DNA from: [Flexibacter] sp. ATCC 35103 | Lineage (GTDB): Bacteria; Bacteroidota; Bacteroidia; Flavobacteriales; Flavobacteriaceae | Direction: 5' to 3' | DNA: 64,000 bases | Assembly (NCBI RefSeq): GCF_001975985.1 | Contig: NZ_MTQF01000003.1 | Coordinates: 183,025-247,024, forward strand | Shown: in pieces, positions 26,516-35,774 of the stretch | Position numbering within the stretch: position 1 is the first letter of the stretch | Layout: every line of letters starts with the position of its first letter | Made by a program: the position numbers and the translations under genes | Notes under the pieces: generated by a model | The model's database searches: none | The model's input: only the letters and a program-made list of their open reading frames with translations | Told to the model about the DNA's origin: nothing

Positions 26516-27418
26516 ATGAAAAATGTTCTTGTTATTTATTATTCACAATCCGGACAATTAGAAGAGATTGCACGCAATATTGCAAAGCCTTTTTTGAATT
26601 CAGAAGAAATAAATGTAACGTTTCACGAAATACAATTAGAAAAACCTTTTCCTTTTCCTTGGGATAAAGATTCTTTCTTTGATGCCTTTCCTGAATCTTT
26701 TCTTCAAATTCCAAGAGAATTAAAACCTGTTCCTGGAGAAATTTTAAATACAAAATTCGATTTGGTTTTATTTCATTATCAGGTTTGGTATTTATCGCCA
26801 TCAATTCCAATCAATTCATTTTTGAAAAGTGATGATGCTAAAAAAATATTAAATAATACGCCTGTTGTTACCATAAGTGGTTCCCGTAATATGTGGATTA
26901 TGGCACAGGAAAAAATCAAAACGTTACTAAAACAAGCCAATGCAAAATTAGTAGGTAATGTAGCTCTGGTAGACAGAGTTGGAAATTTAATTAGTGTAAT
27001 CACGATTGTAGAATGGATGTTCTCCGGAGTCAAGAAAAAATATCTGGGAATTTTTCCTTTACCGGGAGTTTCTGCTAAAGACATTCAGGAATCAGATAAA
27101 TTTGGAGAAGTCATTGTTTCTGCGCTAAAGCAGGATAATTTTGAAGATTTACAGCCAAAATTACTTACAATTGGCGCTGTAAAAATTAGTCCATATTTAG
27201 TAACTGTAGATAAAACCGCAAATAAAATTTTCAATAAATGGTCAAATTTGATTTATAAACATCAAAAAAACAGAAAACAGCTTCTTAAAGTATTTAATGT
27301 TTATTTATTCCTCGCAATATGGTTAATCTCACCAATAGTATATATATTGCACCTTATTACCTACCCATTTAAGTTAAAAACCATAAAAAAAGAAACTCAA
27401 TATTATCAAGGAGTTTAA
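26516..27418 (+). CDS. darA: Dialkylresorcinol-forming aromatase (flavodoxin-fold)
   Basis: A 300-residue protein. The first half has a flavodoxin-like layout: VLVIYYSQSGQLEEIARNIA (residues 4-23) is an FMN-binding loop, and LVLFHYQVWYLSPSIP and TISGSRNMWIMAQ follow. A C-terminal hydrophobic segment (VYLFLAIWLISPIVYILHLI) suggests membrane attachment. In known dar loci, DarA oxidises the cyclohexanedione made by DarB to the resorcinol. The gene stands 17 bases before darB, which supports the assignment. Confidence 0.85.
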   Translation: MKNVLVIYYSQSGQLEEIARNIAKPFLNSEEINVTFHEIQLEKPFPFPWDKDSFFDAFPESFLQIPRELKPVPGEILNTKFDLVLFHYQVWYLSPSIPINSFLKSDDAKKILNNTPVVTISGSRNMWIMAQEKIKTLLKQANAKLVGNVALVDRVGNLISVITIVEWMFSGVKKKYLGIFPLPGVSAKDIQESDKFGEVIVSALKQDNFEDLQPKLLTIGAVKISPYLVTVDKTANKIFNKWSNLIYKHQKNRKQLLKVFNVYLFLAIWLISPIVYILHLITYPFKLKTIKKETQYYQGV

Positions 27419-27435
27419 GAAGACGAAATTAGATT

Positions 27436-28569
27436 ATGTTTGAAGTATATATTACCAAGGCCGCAAAGTATTTGCCAAATGAAGCTGTCTCTAATGAAGA
27501 GATGGAAGATTATTTAGGACTCATTAATGATGCCGCTTCTAAAGCAAGACGCATTATTTTGCGCAATAATAAAATTACAAGTCGTTATTACGCCATAGAT
27601 AAAACAGGAAAAAGTACCCATAATAATGCTGAGTTAACACGAAATGCAGTTGTGCAATTGTTCGATGAAAATTTTACGGCACAAGATCTTGAAGTACTTT
27701 CATGCGGAACCTCAACACCTGATGTTTTCCTGCCTTCGCACGCTGCGATGGTTCATGGTTTATTAAAAAATAAATCGGTAGAATTAAATTCATCAACCGG
27801 GGTTTGCTGCGCCGGAATGAACTCATTAAAATTTGGCTTCCTTTCAATACGATCAGGAAATTCTAAAAATGCCATTTGTACTGGGTCAGAAAAAGTTTCG
27901 AGCTGGCTAAATGCTCAAATGTACAATCATGAAGCAGCAAATCTAAAAAGCCTTGAAGAGCAGCCAATTATTGCCTTCAAAAAAGATTTTTTACGTTGGA
28001 TGTTATCTGACGGAGCCGGAGCTTTTTTATTAGAAAATAAACCAAAAGGACCAATTTCTCTAAAAATCGAATGGATGGAAGCTTTTTCGTATGCATACGA
28101 ATTAGAAACCTGCATGTATGCCGGAGGTGATAAATTAGAAAATGGCGAAATTAAATCCTGGAGCGATTATCCGCCGGAACAATGGCTAAACGAATCTGTT
28201 TTTGCTATTAAACAAGACGTAAAATTATTGGATGAATTTATACTTTCTAAAGGAGCTGAAAGTATGAGTGATGCCATGTCTAAAAATAATATTAGTTCAG
28301 ATCAGGTCGATTATTTTATTCCACACGTTTCTTCTAACTTTTTTGTCGAAGGATTAAAAAAAGGATTAGCCGAAAAAGGAATTGGAATGACGGACGAAAA
28401 ATGGTTCATGAACCTTTCAAGAGTAGGAAATGTAGGTTCTGCCTCTATTTATCTGGCCTTGGAAGAATTGATGAATTCAGGAAATTTAAAAAAAGGACAT
28501 CGTATTCTTTTATCCGTTCCTGAAAGCGGAAGATTCTCGTTTGCATATGCTTATTTAACCGTTTGCTAA
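27436..28569 (+). CDS. darB: Dialkylresorcinol ketosynthase (KAS III-like)
   Basis: A 377-residue thiolase-fold enzyme that in known systems joins two fatty-acyl-derived units to a 2,5-dialkylcyclohexane-1,3-dione. The nucleophile is the second Cys of GVCCAGMNSL (Cys125); the His of DYFIPHVSSNF and the Asn of NLSRVGNVGSAS complete the KAS III Cys-His-Asn triad. It follows darA after 17 bases and its stop overlaps the next ATG (TAATG), so translation is coupled. Confidence 0.9.
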   Translation: MFEVYITKAAKYLPNEAVSNEEMEDYLGLINDAASKARRIILRNNKITSRYYAIDKTGKSTHNNAELTRNAVVQLFDENFTAQDLEVLSCGTSTPDVFLPSHAAMVHGLLKNKSVELNSSTGVCCAGMNSLKFGFLSIRSGNSKNAICTGSEKVSSWLNAQMYNHEAANLKSLEEQPIIAFKKDFLRWMLSDGAGAFLLENKPKGPISLKIEWMEAFSYAYELETCMYAGGDKLENGEIKSWSDYPPEQWLNESVFAIKQDVKLLDEFILSKGAESMSDAMSKNNISSDQVDYFIPHVSSNFFVEGLKKGLAEKGIGMTDEKWFMNLSRVGNVGSASIYLALEELMNSGNLKKGHRILLSVPESGRFSFAYAYLTVC

Positions 28570-29000
28570 TGGAGACGACATTACTTTTAGAAAAAGAAGC
28601 TGTCGAAAATTTACTGCCGCAAAAGTTTCCTTTTGTGATGGTCGATAAAATGTATTCGTATACTGAAACCTCATTAGTTTCAGGATTTAAAATTAAAAAC
28701 GATAATATATTTTTTGACAATGATACTTTTCTGGAAGCAGGTCTAATCGAACATATGGCGCAATCTGTGGCTTTGCACACAGGGTATCAGTTTTTTCTGA
28801 AAAATGAAACAGCTCCAACAGGATATATTGGTTCTATTAAGGAAATTGAGATTAAAAAACTGCCAAAAATCGATGATACAATTCAATCTACGATAACTAT
28901 TTTGCAAGAATTTGCAGGAATTACTTTGGTAGATATTGTAACGTATTTAAATAATGAAGAAATTGCTAACGGACAAATGAAAACTGTTTTAGCGAAATGA
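28569..29000 (+). CDS. Hotdog dehydratase-like protein lacking the FabZ histidine
   Basis: A 143-residue relative of FabZ. The usual LPHRYPFLLVD motif reads LPQKFPFVMVD, so the catalytic His is replaced by Gln18, while the Glu of GLIEHMAQ (Glu61) is kept. The next gene is a paralogue with the His intact, and the two ends overlap by four bases. This suits a heterodimer in which one subunit is catalytic. The start is the ATG that overlaps the darB stop; a TTG six bases earlier is unlikely. Confidence 0.83.
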   Translation: METTLLLEKEAVENLLPQKFPFVMVDKMYSYTETSLVSGFKIKNDNIFFDNDTFLEAGLIEHMAQSVALHTGYQFFLKNETAPTGYIGSIKEIEIKKLPKIDDTIQSTITILQEFAGITLVDIVTYLNNEEIANGQMKTVLAK

Positions 29001-29473
29001 CAGCAACAATGAAAACCGGAGTTGATATACAAAATTATTTACCGCACCGAGCGCCAATGCTCATGGTGGATTTAATTCTGGACATAGATGCTAATTTTGT
29101 AGAGACCACCTTCCTGATCAAAAAAGATAATATTTTTATCGATAATAATATTTTTATCGAAGCTGGCTTAATCGAAAATACAGCACAAACCTGTTCGTCT
29201 ATTGTAGGCAAAAAGTATTTTTTTGACGAAGACGGTACAGAAAATGAAAACGTAAATGTTCTTGGTTTTATCAGTGCGATAAAAAACCTTAAAATACATT
29301 TACTGCCAAAAGTTGGTGATACGATTATTACTAAAGCAACTTTGGTTTCAAAATTCTCAGGCGAAGATTATACTTTGTGTACCATGCAGTGCGAAAGTTT
29401 ATGGGGACATAAATTACTTTTAGAATGCGAAATTAATTTGTTCATTCAAAAGACAATTTCGATTCCACAATAA
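28997..29473 (+). CDS. 3-hydroxyacyl-ACP dehydratase (FabZ/ApeP-like)
   Basis: A 158-residue hotdog-fold protein, probably the dehydratase that makes the polyene double bonds. It keeps both FabZ active-site residues: His17 in LPHRAPMLMVD and Glu60 in EAGLIENTAQ. It overlaps the His-less paralogue upstream by ATGA. Aryl-polyene systems use paired dehydratases, and the arrangement here agrees with that. Confidence 0.87.
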   Translation: MTATMKTGVDIQNYLPHRAPMLMVDLILDIDANFVETTFLIKKDNIFIDNNIFIEAGLIENTAQTCSSIVGKKYFFDEDGTENENVNVLGFISAIKNLKIHLLPKVGDTIITKATLVSKFSGEDYTLCTMQCESLWGHKLLLECEINLFIQKTISIPQ

Positions 29474-29497
29474 TTCCAATTGAAAATAAAAAATGTC

Positions 29498-29902
29498 ATG
29501 GAAAAAGAAAAAGTACCACAAGACAAAAGCAACTTAACAAAAAACAATGTTAAAGAACTTTTGTATGCTACAGATGAAAACGGAGATTATACTACAACCT
29601 TAAGTACTGGCTGGGAACCTAAAACAATAGCACTTTCAAATTCTATTGAAGAAATAAACGAACGAATTGCCGAAGCTAAACAACTAGTAGAAACTGGTGA
29701 AGTAAGCCCAATTTGTTATTATATGGAAGTCAACAAAATGGATCTTACTATTTTATCTAGTTATGTTGGCATGTGGAAATGGCGTGTAAAAAGACATTTT
29801 AAACCTGCCGTTTTCGCCCAATTAAGTGATTCGATCCTAAAAAAATATGCCGATGCTTTTGAGATTTCAATAGCTGAATTAAAAAATATTAAAACAGACT
29901 AA
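29498..29902 (+). CDS. Small protein with a helix-turn-helix-like C-terminus
   Basis: 134 residues, no signal peptide or membrane segment. I do not recognise the family with certainty. The C-terminal part (MDLTILSSYVGMWKWRVKRH, then LSDSILKKYADAFEISIAEL) looks like an XRE-type helix-turn-helix with the usual closing helix. The N-terminal part has a charged helix (SIEEINERIAEAKQLV). It overlaps the BtrH-like gene by one base and so is part of the operon. It could be a local regulator or an assembly factor. Confidence 0.6.
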   Translation: MEKEKVPQDKSNLTKNNVKELLYATDENGDYTTTLSTGWEPKTIALSNSIEEINERIAEAKQLVETGEVSPICYYMEVNKMDLTILSSYVGMWKWRVKRHFKPAVFAQLSDSILKKYADAFEISIAELKNIKTD

Positions 29903-30900
29903 TGCAAATTAATTTTACACATCATCAATCTGCCCATTGTGAGAATGGAGTAGCTTCGAATTTGTTAAAAAACAACGGACTGAACATCAGCGAACCGATG
30001 GTTTTTGGTATTGGCTCTGGACTTTTTTTCGTGTATTTGCCTTTCATAAAAGTAAATCACGCGCCTGCAATTAGCTACAGAACTTTGCCTGGACAAATTT
30101 TTAATAAACTGGCTAATCGTTTAAATCTAAAAATAAAAAGACAAAAGTTTTCTTCTCCGGCAAATGCAAATAAAGCTTTAGACGAAAATTTAAAAAATAA
30201 TATTCCAACAGGTTTACAAGTTGGAGTTTATCACTTGAGTTATTTTCCGGATGAATATCGCTTTCATTTTAACGCCCACAATTTAGTCGTTTACGGAAAA
30301 ACCGAAACTGATTATTTAGTTAGCGATCCTGTGATGGAAACCGTGACAACTTTGACACACGACGAATTAGACAAAGTGCGTTTTGCCAAAGGTGCTTTTG
30401 CTCCAAGAGGACAAATGTATTACCCAATTCAGATTCCAGCAGCTGTTGATTTAAAAAGTGCCATTATAAAAGGAATTAAAAATACATGTCGCGATATGTT
30501 GGCGCCAATGCCAATTATTGGTGTCCGCGGAATTAAATTCGTATCGAAACAAATTAGGAAATGGCCTATAAAACACGGCACCAAAAAAGCCAATCACTAT
30601 TTGGCGCAAATGGTTCGTATGCAGGAAGAAATAGGAACCGGCGGCGGAGGATTTCGATTTATATATGCGGCTTTTTTACAAGAAGCTTCGGTTATTTTAG
30701 GTAATGAAGAACTAAAAGTACTTTCTAAAGAAATGACCTTAATTGGAGATTCATGGCGCGATTTTGCCGTTGAAGCTTCCCGAATTTACAAAAACCGAAG
30801 TGCCAAAGAAGATGCTTACAACGCCATTGCCGATGAACTTTTGGACATTGCCAATCGAGAAGAAATCTTTTTCAAAAAATTAAAAAAAGCCATTAGCTAA
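29902..30900 (+). CDS. BtrH-like acyl-transfer protein
   Basis: A 332-residue protein with the BtrH N-terminal layout: HHQSAHCENGVASN places a candidate nucleophile at Cys13, and HNLVVYGKTETDYLVSDP supplies the His and Asp expected of this papain-like fold. BtrH in butirosin synthesis moves an acyl group from an acyl carrier protein to the product. In this cluster a similar transfer, for instance the ester between polyene and resorcinol, is a reasonable guess. The C-terminal half is helical and carries a GTGGGGFRF loop. Confidence 0.7.
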   Translation: MQINFTHHQSAHCENGVASNLLKNNGLNISEPMVFGIGSGLFFVYLPFIKVNHAPAISYRTLPGQIFNKLANRLNLKIKRQKFSSPANANKALDENLKNNIPTGLQVGVYHLSYFPDEYRFHFNAHNLVVYGKTETDYLVSDPVMETVTTLTHDELDKVRFAKGAFAPRGQMYYPIQIPAAVDLKSAIIKGIKNTCRDMLAPMPIIGVRGIKFVSKQIRKWPIKHGTKKANHYLAQMVRMQEEIGTGGGGFRFIYAAFLQEASVILGNEELKVLSKEMTLIGDSWRDFAVEASRIYKNRSAKEDAYNAIADELLDIANREEIFFKKLKKAIS

Positions 30901-30904
30901 TATA

Positions 30905-31657
30905 TTGAAACCCATCATAAAAATAGAATCCTTATCGAAAAAGTACAAAGATGCTGACCAGTATTCTTTGAATGATGTTTCGCTGGAAATAAATGAAGGT
31001 CAGATTTTTGGATTATTAGGCCCGAATGGTGCCGGAAAAACCACTTTAATCTCCATGCTTTGCGGATTGATAAAACCAACTTCAGGACATTTTACAATTG
31101 ATGATTTAAACTATACGCATCATTCATCAAAAATCAAAAAAATTATAGGAGTTGTTCCCCAGGAATATGCTTTATATCCAACGCTTACAGCCAGAGAAAA
31201 TCTGCATTATTTTGGGAGTATGTACGGTTTAAAAGGCGCTTACTTAAAAGATAAAGTAATCGAAACTTTAGATCTTTTGGGATTATTGAAATTCGCAGAT
31301 AAACGTATCGAAACTTTTTCGGGCGGAATGAAACGAAGAGTCAATTTGATTGCCGGAATTTTACACAATCCAAAAGTGTTGTTTCTAGATGAACCAACAG
31401 TTGGAGTCGATGTACAATCTAAAAATGCGATTATCGATTATTTAAAAGTTTTAAATAAAAACGGAACTACTATTATATACACTTCCCATCATTTGGCTGA
31501 AGCCGAAGATTTCTGTACCAACATTGCCATTCTCGACCGAGGCAGAATTTTTGTACAAGGAACACCATCAAATTTAATTGCTTCGACAGAAAAAGCACAA
31601 AACCTTGAAGAAGTTTTTATTTCATTAACCGGTAAAGATTTTAGAGATGGTCAATAA
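30905..31657 (+). CDS. ABC transporter ATP-binding protein
   Basis: A 250-residue ATPase with Walker A LLGPNGAGKTTL, Q-loop VVPQEYALYP, signature TFSGGMKRRVNL, Walker B VLFLDEPTVGVD and H-loop TSHHLAEAE. It starts with TTG four bases after the BtrH-like gene; no ATG is available before the conserved IKIESLSKKY segment. It overlaps the permease gene by 11 bases. With the permease it would form an exporter, probably of pigment or a precursor. Confidence 0.93.
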   Translation: MKPIIKIESLSKKYKDADQYSLNDVSLEINEGQIFGLLGPNGAGKTTLISMLCGLIKPTSGHFTIDDLNYTHHSSKIKKIIGVVPQEYALYPTLTARENLHYFGSMYGLKGAYLKDKVIETLDLLGLLKFADKRIETFSGGMKRRVNLIAGILHNPKVLFLDEPTVGVDVQSKNAIIDYLKVLNKNGTTIIYTSHHLAEAEDFCTNIAILDRGRIFVQGTPSNLIASTEKAQNLEEVFISLTGKDFRDGQ

Positions 31658-32936
31658 AATTTGGATGTCGGTTGTAAAAGAATTCCTCCTGCTCAAACGA
31701 GATTTAGGCGGATTAATTATTTTATTTATCATGCCGTTGGTTTTAGTAATTACGGTAACTTTAATACAAGACAGTACTTTTAAAACGATTAGCGACAATA
31801 AAATTCCGATTTTATTAGTCGATAATGATCAGGGTTCTGTATCTAAAACGGTTTTTGACAATCTCGAAAAAAGCAATTTGTTTAGCGTTGTTACTCAAAT
31901 TGATAATAAACCTATCACCGAAGAAGTGGCGAAAGAAGCCGTTTACAAAGGAAAATTTCAGTTGGCGATTATAATTCCGAAAAATCTAAGCATTGATTTG
32001 CAAACCAAAATCGATCAGAATGTTGAGAACATCATCAGCAAAATGGGCTTAGTAGAAACAGATACTACAGCACAAACTGAAAAGCCTAAAGTAATTAAAG
32101 AAAAAGAAGTGAAATTGTATTTTGATCCGGCGGTTCAAATGAGTTTCAAAAATGCCGTAATGAGTTCGATTGATAAAATGATTTCTCAAATCGAAACTAA
32201 ATCAATTTACACCACTTTTCAAAATCAATTAGGAGAAGGAACAGCTGAATTTGAGCAAAAAAGTTTCATTACTTTCAAAGAAATAATTCCTAAAATCAAC
32301 AACAAAGAAGTTCGTCCAAACTCGGTACAACACAACGTTCCGGCGTGGACACTTTTTGCGATATTTTTTATCGTGATTCCTTTGTCTATTAATATTGTAA
32401 AAGAAAAATCGCAAGGAACATTCGTTCGATTATTGACCAATCCGGTTTCTAATCTTGTGGTAATTATAGGTAAAACCATTACCTATTCGGTCATTTGCAT
32501 GATTCAGTTTTATATGATGGTTGCTGTTGCGGTATTTTTATTTCCGCATATTGGCTTACCGTCTTTAAATATCGAAGGACATTTATTTTTAATGAGTGTC
32601 GTTGCTTTATTCTCTGGTTTTGCCGCCATAGGTTTCGGAATTTTATTAGGAACCGTAGCAAGTACACAAGAACAATCTGCACCGTTTGGCGCAACAAGTG
32701 TACTAATTCTTGCCGCTGTTGGCGGTGTTTGGGTTCCTGTTTTTGCAATGCCAACCATTATGCAATATATCGCAAAATCGTCACCAATGAATTGGGGATT
32801 GGAAGCTTTCTACGATGTATTATTACGTAACGTTTCTTTCCTGGAAATCATCCCAAAAATAAGTTTGTTATTTTTGTTCTTTATTATCACAACATCCATT
32901 GCCTTATTTTATGACAAAAAGAAAAGAACAGTATAA
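31647..32936 (+). CDS. ABC-2 type transporter permease
   Basis: A 429-residue inner-membrane protein. One helix near residue 25 is followed by a large extracytoplasmic region (about 45-235). Then come five or six hydrophobic segments typical of ABC-2 exporters (LFAIFFIVIPLSINIVKEKSQGTFVRLLTNPVS, and later ones). It pairs with the ATPase encoded just upstream. Its last 26 bases overlap the thioesterase gene. Confidence 0.92.
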   Translation: MVNKIWMSVVKEFLLLKRDLGGLIILFIMPLVLVITVTLIQDSTFKTISDNKIPILLVDNDQGSVSKTVFDNLEKSNLFSVVTQIDNKPITEEVAKEAVYKGKFQLAIIIPKNLSIDLQTKIDQNVENIISKMGLVETDTTAQTEKPKVIKEKEVKLYFDPAVQMSFKNAVMSSIDKMISQIETKSIYTTFQNQLGEGTAEFEQKSFITFKEIIPKINNKEVRPNSVQHNVPAWTLFAIFFIVIPLSINIVKEKSQGTFVRLLTNPVSNLVVIIGKTITYSVICMIQFYMMVAVAVFLFPHIGLPSLNIEGHLFLMSVVALFSGFAAIGFGILLGTVASTQEQSAPFGATSVLILAAVGGVWVPVFAMPTIMQYIAKSSPMNWGLEAFYDVLLRNVSFLEIIPKISLLFLFFIITTSIALFYDKKKRTV

Positions 32937-33360
32937 CGAAGCCACTGCCCTAACCGTTTCTCACGAAATCAGAATTCGTTTTAACGAAACTGATCCGCTT
33001 GGAATTGTTTGGCACGGCAATTACATTACCTATTTTGAAGACGGACGTGAAGCCTTTGGACGCCAACACGGACTTACCTATTTAGATATTGGTAATACGG
33101 GTTATACAACTCCAATTGTAAAATCGAAATGCGAACACAAATTGTCTTTGCGTTACGGCGATGTGGTGACAATCGAAACAACGGTCGTAGACACACCGGC
33201 AGCAAAAATGATTTACCGTTTTAAAATTATAGATGCCAAAGGCGAAGTTGCCTGCACTGGCGAAACCGTTCAGGTATTTTTAGACAGCGACGGAAATCTA
33301 ATGTTGACAAATCCTCCTTTCTATGAAGAATGGAAACGAAAAGTGGGATTGATAAAATAA
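32911..33360 (+). CDS. Acyl-CoA/acyl-ACP thioesterase, 4HBT family
   Basis: A 149-residue hotdog thioesterase. The 4-hydroxybenzoyl-CoA thioesterase motif is visible in RFNETDPLGIVWHGNYITYFEDGREAFG, with the catalytic Asp and the WHGNY segment. Aryl-polyene clusters carry a similar enzyme that may release or edit stalled chains. I start at ATG 32911, inside the permease gene in another frame; a TTG at 32899 is less likely. It ends the second gene block. Confidence 0.88.
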   Translation: MTKRKEQYNEATALTVSHEIRIRFNETDPLGIVWHGNYITYFEDGREAFGRQHGLTYLDIGNTGYTTPIVKSKCEHKLSLRYGDVVTIETTVVDTPAAKMIYRFKIIDAKGEVACTGETVQVFLDSDGNLMLTNPPFYEEWKRKVGLIK

Positions 33361-33474
33361 AAATTCAAACACGAATTACACCCATTTTCACGAATTAAAA
33401 ATTAATAAATCCGTGTAAATCTGTTTAATCCGTGAAATCTGTGGGCTATTTAGAAGCCAAGAAATAAAGATAAA
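33361..33474. repeat. Short repeat island before the second ketosynthase
   Basis: A 114-base gap with pieces such as CACGAATTA, CACGAATTAAAAATTAATA, ATCCGTGTAAATCTG and ATCCGTGAAATCTGTGG in both orientations. They are of the same kind as those in the 24320-24830 and 43248-43416 islands. Confidence 0.5.
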
Positions 33475-34614
33475 ATGATCAGAGAAGTATATATTAATGA
33501 AACGAATTGTATCACGCCTTTAGGATTTGATGTTCAATCGAATATTGAAGCGATTCTTCGTGGCGATTCTGGAATTCAATTGCATGAAGATGCTTCTTTA
33601 ATGCCAATACCATTTTATGCTTCTATCATTAATGATGAAAAAATAAACACTGCTTTTGAAAAAATAAGTACTGAAACAAAATATTCTCGTTTAGAGAAAA
33701 TGATGATTCTGGCTTTAGAGCCAATTATCAAAAGTTCGAAAGTAGAATTAAATTCAAAAACTGCTTTTATACTTTCTACCACAAAAGGAAATGTTACGGC
33801 TTTAAAAAATGACTCTGAAGAGAGTTTTAATAATGCGCATTTAGATGTTTTAGCTCAAAATGTTGCCGATTTCTTTCAATTCAAAACACAACCTATCGTA
33901 GTTTCGAATGCTTGTGTTTCTGGAATTTTAGCAGTTTCGGTCGCAAAGAGAATGATTCAGTCTGAGTTGTATGATAATGTTTTTGTTATTGCAGGAGATG
34001 AAGTTTCAGAATTTGTTTTGTCTGGATTTAATTCTTTTCAGGCAATGAGCGATTCACCTTGTAAACCGTATTCTAAAAACAGAACCGGTGTAAGTTTAGG
34101 CGAAGCAACCGCTGCTGTTTTAATTTCGGCGGAAGCCAAAAACGCTAAAATAAAAGTTATTGGAGACAGTTCTATAAACGATGCCAATCATATTTCGGGT
34201 CCGTCAAGAACAGGCGAAGGTTTGTTTAGAAGTATACAAAATGCGTTGAAAGAAGCCCAAATAGAAGTTGACAAAATCGATTATATTTCAGCACACGGAA
34301 CCGCAACTCCGTTTAACGACGAGATGGAAGCCATTGCACTAAACCGTTTAAGTTTACAAAATGTTCCCATCAATAGTTTAAAAGGATTTTACGGTCATAC
34401 CTTAGGCGCTTCGGGATTATTGGAAACGGTAATTGGGATTGAATCAGTAAACCAAAACATACTTTTTGAATCGAAAGGTTTTGATGAAATTGGTGTTAGT
34501 GAAGCTATTAGTATTATTGAGAAAAATAAAGAAGCGAGAATTGATTATTTTTTAAAGACGGCTTCTGGATTTGGAGGTTGTAATACGGCTGTGGTTTTTG
34601 AAAAGATGAAATGA
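33475..34614 (+). CDS. Beta-ketoacyl synthase, second copy
   Basis: A 379-residue ketosynthase. Cys147 in SNACVSGILAVS is the nucleophile; His residues lie in ISAHGTATPFNDEMEA and LKGFYGHTLGASGLLE. The N-terminus is shorter and more diverged than that of FabF, but the active site is complete. It overlaps the next gene by ATGA. In aryl-polyene loci a ketosynthase of this kind is thought to act on the starter or the first extension. Confidence 0.87.
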   Translation: MIREVYINETNCITPLGFDVQSNIEAILRGDSGIQLHEDASLMPIPFYASIINDEKINTAFEKISTETKYSRLEKMMILALEPIIKSSKVELNSKTAFILSTTKGNVTALKNDSEESFNNAHLDVLAQNVADFFQFKTQPIVVSNACVSGILAVSVAKRMIQSELYDNVFVIAGDEVSEFVLSGFNSFQAMSDSPCKPYSKNRTGVSLGEATAAVLISAEAKNAKIKVIGDSSINDANHISGPSRTGEGLFRSIQNALKEAQIEVDKIDYISAHGTATPFNDEMEAIALNRLSLQNVPINSLKGFYGHTLGASGLLETVIGIESVNQNILFESKGFDEIGVSEAISIIEKNKEARIDYFLKTASGFGGCNTAVVFEKMK

Positions 34615-35147
34615 GACGTTTAAAAAACATAGATATCGAGAAAAGTATAGCCAAGAGCAAACTGGTCTATTCTGAAAGCTGGTTTGATATATTTGACACC
34701 ATAGTTCTTTTTGTGTTTTTTAGCTTTGGATTTATTTGTCCTTTTTTACTTTATTACGATCCATATCGAGATCATTCAAAAACGGGAACCGAATATTATC
34801 TTCTGTTTTTGGAGAGTCTCTTTTTTGCTTATACAATTTATCGAAAGGCGACTGAAAAACATCTTACGAAAATTGTAAGCAAATATAACGCTGAAAAAAA
34901 TAGAACAATTATTACTGAATATTGTAAGAAATTAGGGTTTGAGAGAGCTGCAAATTCAAAAGAAATAATAATTTATAACAAATCAGACAATTACGGAATT
35001 AGTAGTTTATACAAGTCAAGCAGAATATTTATTCTAGACAAAAATAACATTTATATAACAATGATTAAAAAAGGTTATAAAACAAATTTTCCTGTTCTTT
35101 TTTCACAGTTACTTTTAAAAGCGGACATTAAAAAATTATGTTCTTAA
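34611..35147 (+). CDS. Membrane protein of unknown function
   Basis: 178 residues, family not recognised. Two hydrophobic segments (IVLFVFFSFGFICPFLLYY and YYLLFLESLFFAYTIY, about residues 31-80) are followed by a soluble, Lys-rich part of about 100 residues. It overlaps the ketosynthase upstream by four bases and is followed by the short ketosynthase-like gene, so it belongs to the operon. No catalytic motif is visible. Confidence 0.7.
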   Translation: MRRLKNIDIEKSIAKSKLVYSESWFDIFDTIVLFVFFSFGFICPFLLYYDPYRDHSKTGTEYYLLFLESLFFAYTIYRKATEKHLTKIVSKYNAEKNRTIITEYCKKLGFERAANSKEIIIYNKSDNYGISSLYKSSRIFILDKNNIYITMIKKGYKTNFPVLFSQLLLKADIKKLCS

Positions 35148-35154
35148 AAACAAA

Positions 35155-35772
35155 ATGACTCAAAACAAAACCTACATACAATCCTACATCACCGTTCAAA
35201 ACAACGAAATTGTTTTGAATGGAACTTCTATATTCAAAATTGAACCAACGGATTTTGGGGATTTCTCGAAACAAGCGTATCGCAATTTTGATATTCAATA
35301 CCCGAAGTTTTTCAAAATGGATGCTTTGAGCAAACTGGCTTTTTTAGGATCTGAATTACTTTTGAGTCCGATAACTTCAACTGAACAAGAAAACAATATT
35401 GCTTTGGTTTTGGCCAATAAATCGTCGAGTTTAGATACTGATGTTAAGTATCAGGAATCGATTTCAGACAAAGAAAACTATTTTCCGAGTCCGGCGGTTT
35501 TTGTTTACACGTTACCAAATATTTGTTTGGGCGAAATAAGTATTCGCCATCAGCTGAAAAGTGAAAATTCTTTCTTTATATTTGATGCTTTCAACACTGA
35601 ATTTCTGTCTAACTATTCAGATATTCTGTTAAACACAAATAAAACTGATGCAGTCCTTTGTGGTTGGGTAGAATTTTTTAATGACAGTTATAAAGCTTTT
35701 CTTTGCATTATTAGTAAAGAAGAAAACGAAGAATATAAAAACGAAAATATCAATACATTATATAATAAATAA
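35155..35772 (+). CDS. Short ketosynthase-like protein without an active-site cysteine
   Basis: A 205-residue protein that resembles the N-terminal half of a ketosynthase (of the Ketoacyl-synt_2 kind found in aryl-polyene loci): a FKMDALSKLAFLGSELLL segment, ALVLANKSSSLDTD, and FVYTLPNICLGEISIRH where the nucleophile region would lie. No CxSG-type nucleophile motif follows, and the C-terminal histidine half is missing. It may be a partner subunit and not an enzyme. It ends two bases before the second carrier-protein gene. Confidence 0.65.
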   Translation: MTQNKTYIQSYITVQNNEIVLNGTSIFKIEPTDFGDFSKQAYRNFDIQYPKFFKMDALSKLAFLGSELLLSPITSTEQENNIALVLANKSSSLDTDVKYQESISDKENYFPSPAVFVYTLPNICLGEISIRHQLKSENSFFIFDAFNTEFLSNYSDILLNTNKTDAVLCGWVEFFNDSYKAFLCIISKEENEEYKNENINTLYNK

Positions 35773-35774
35773 TC

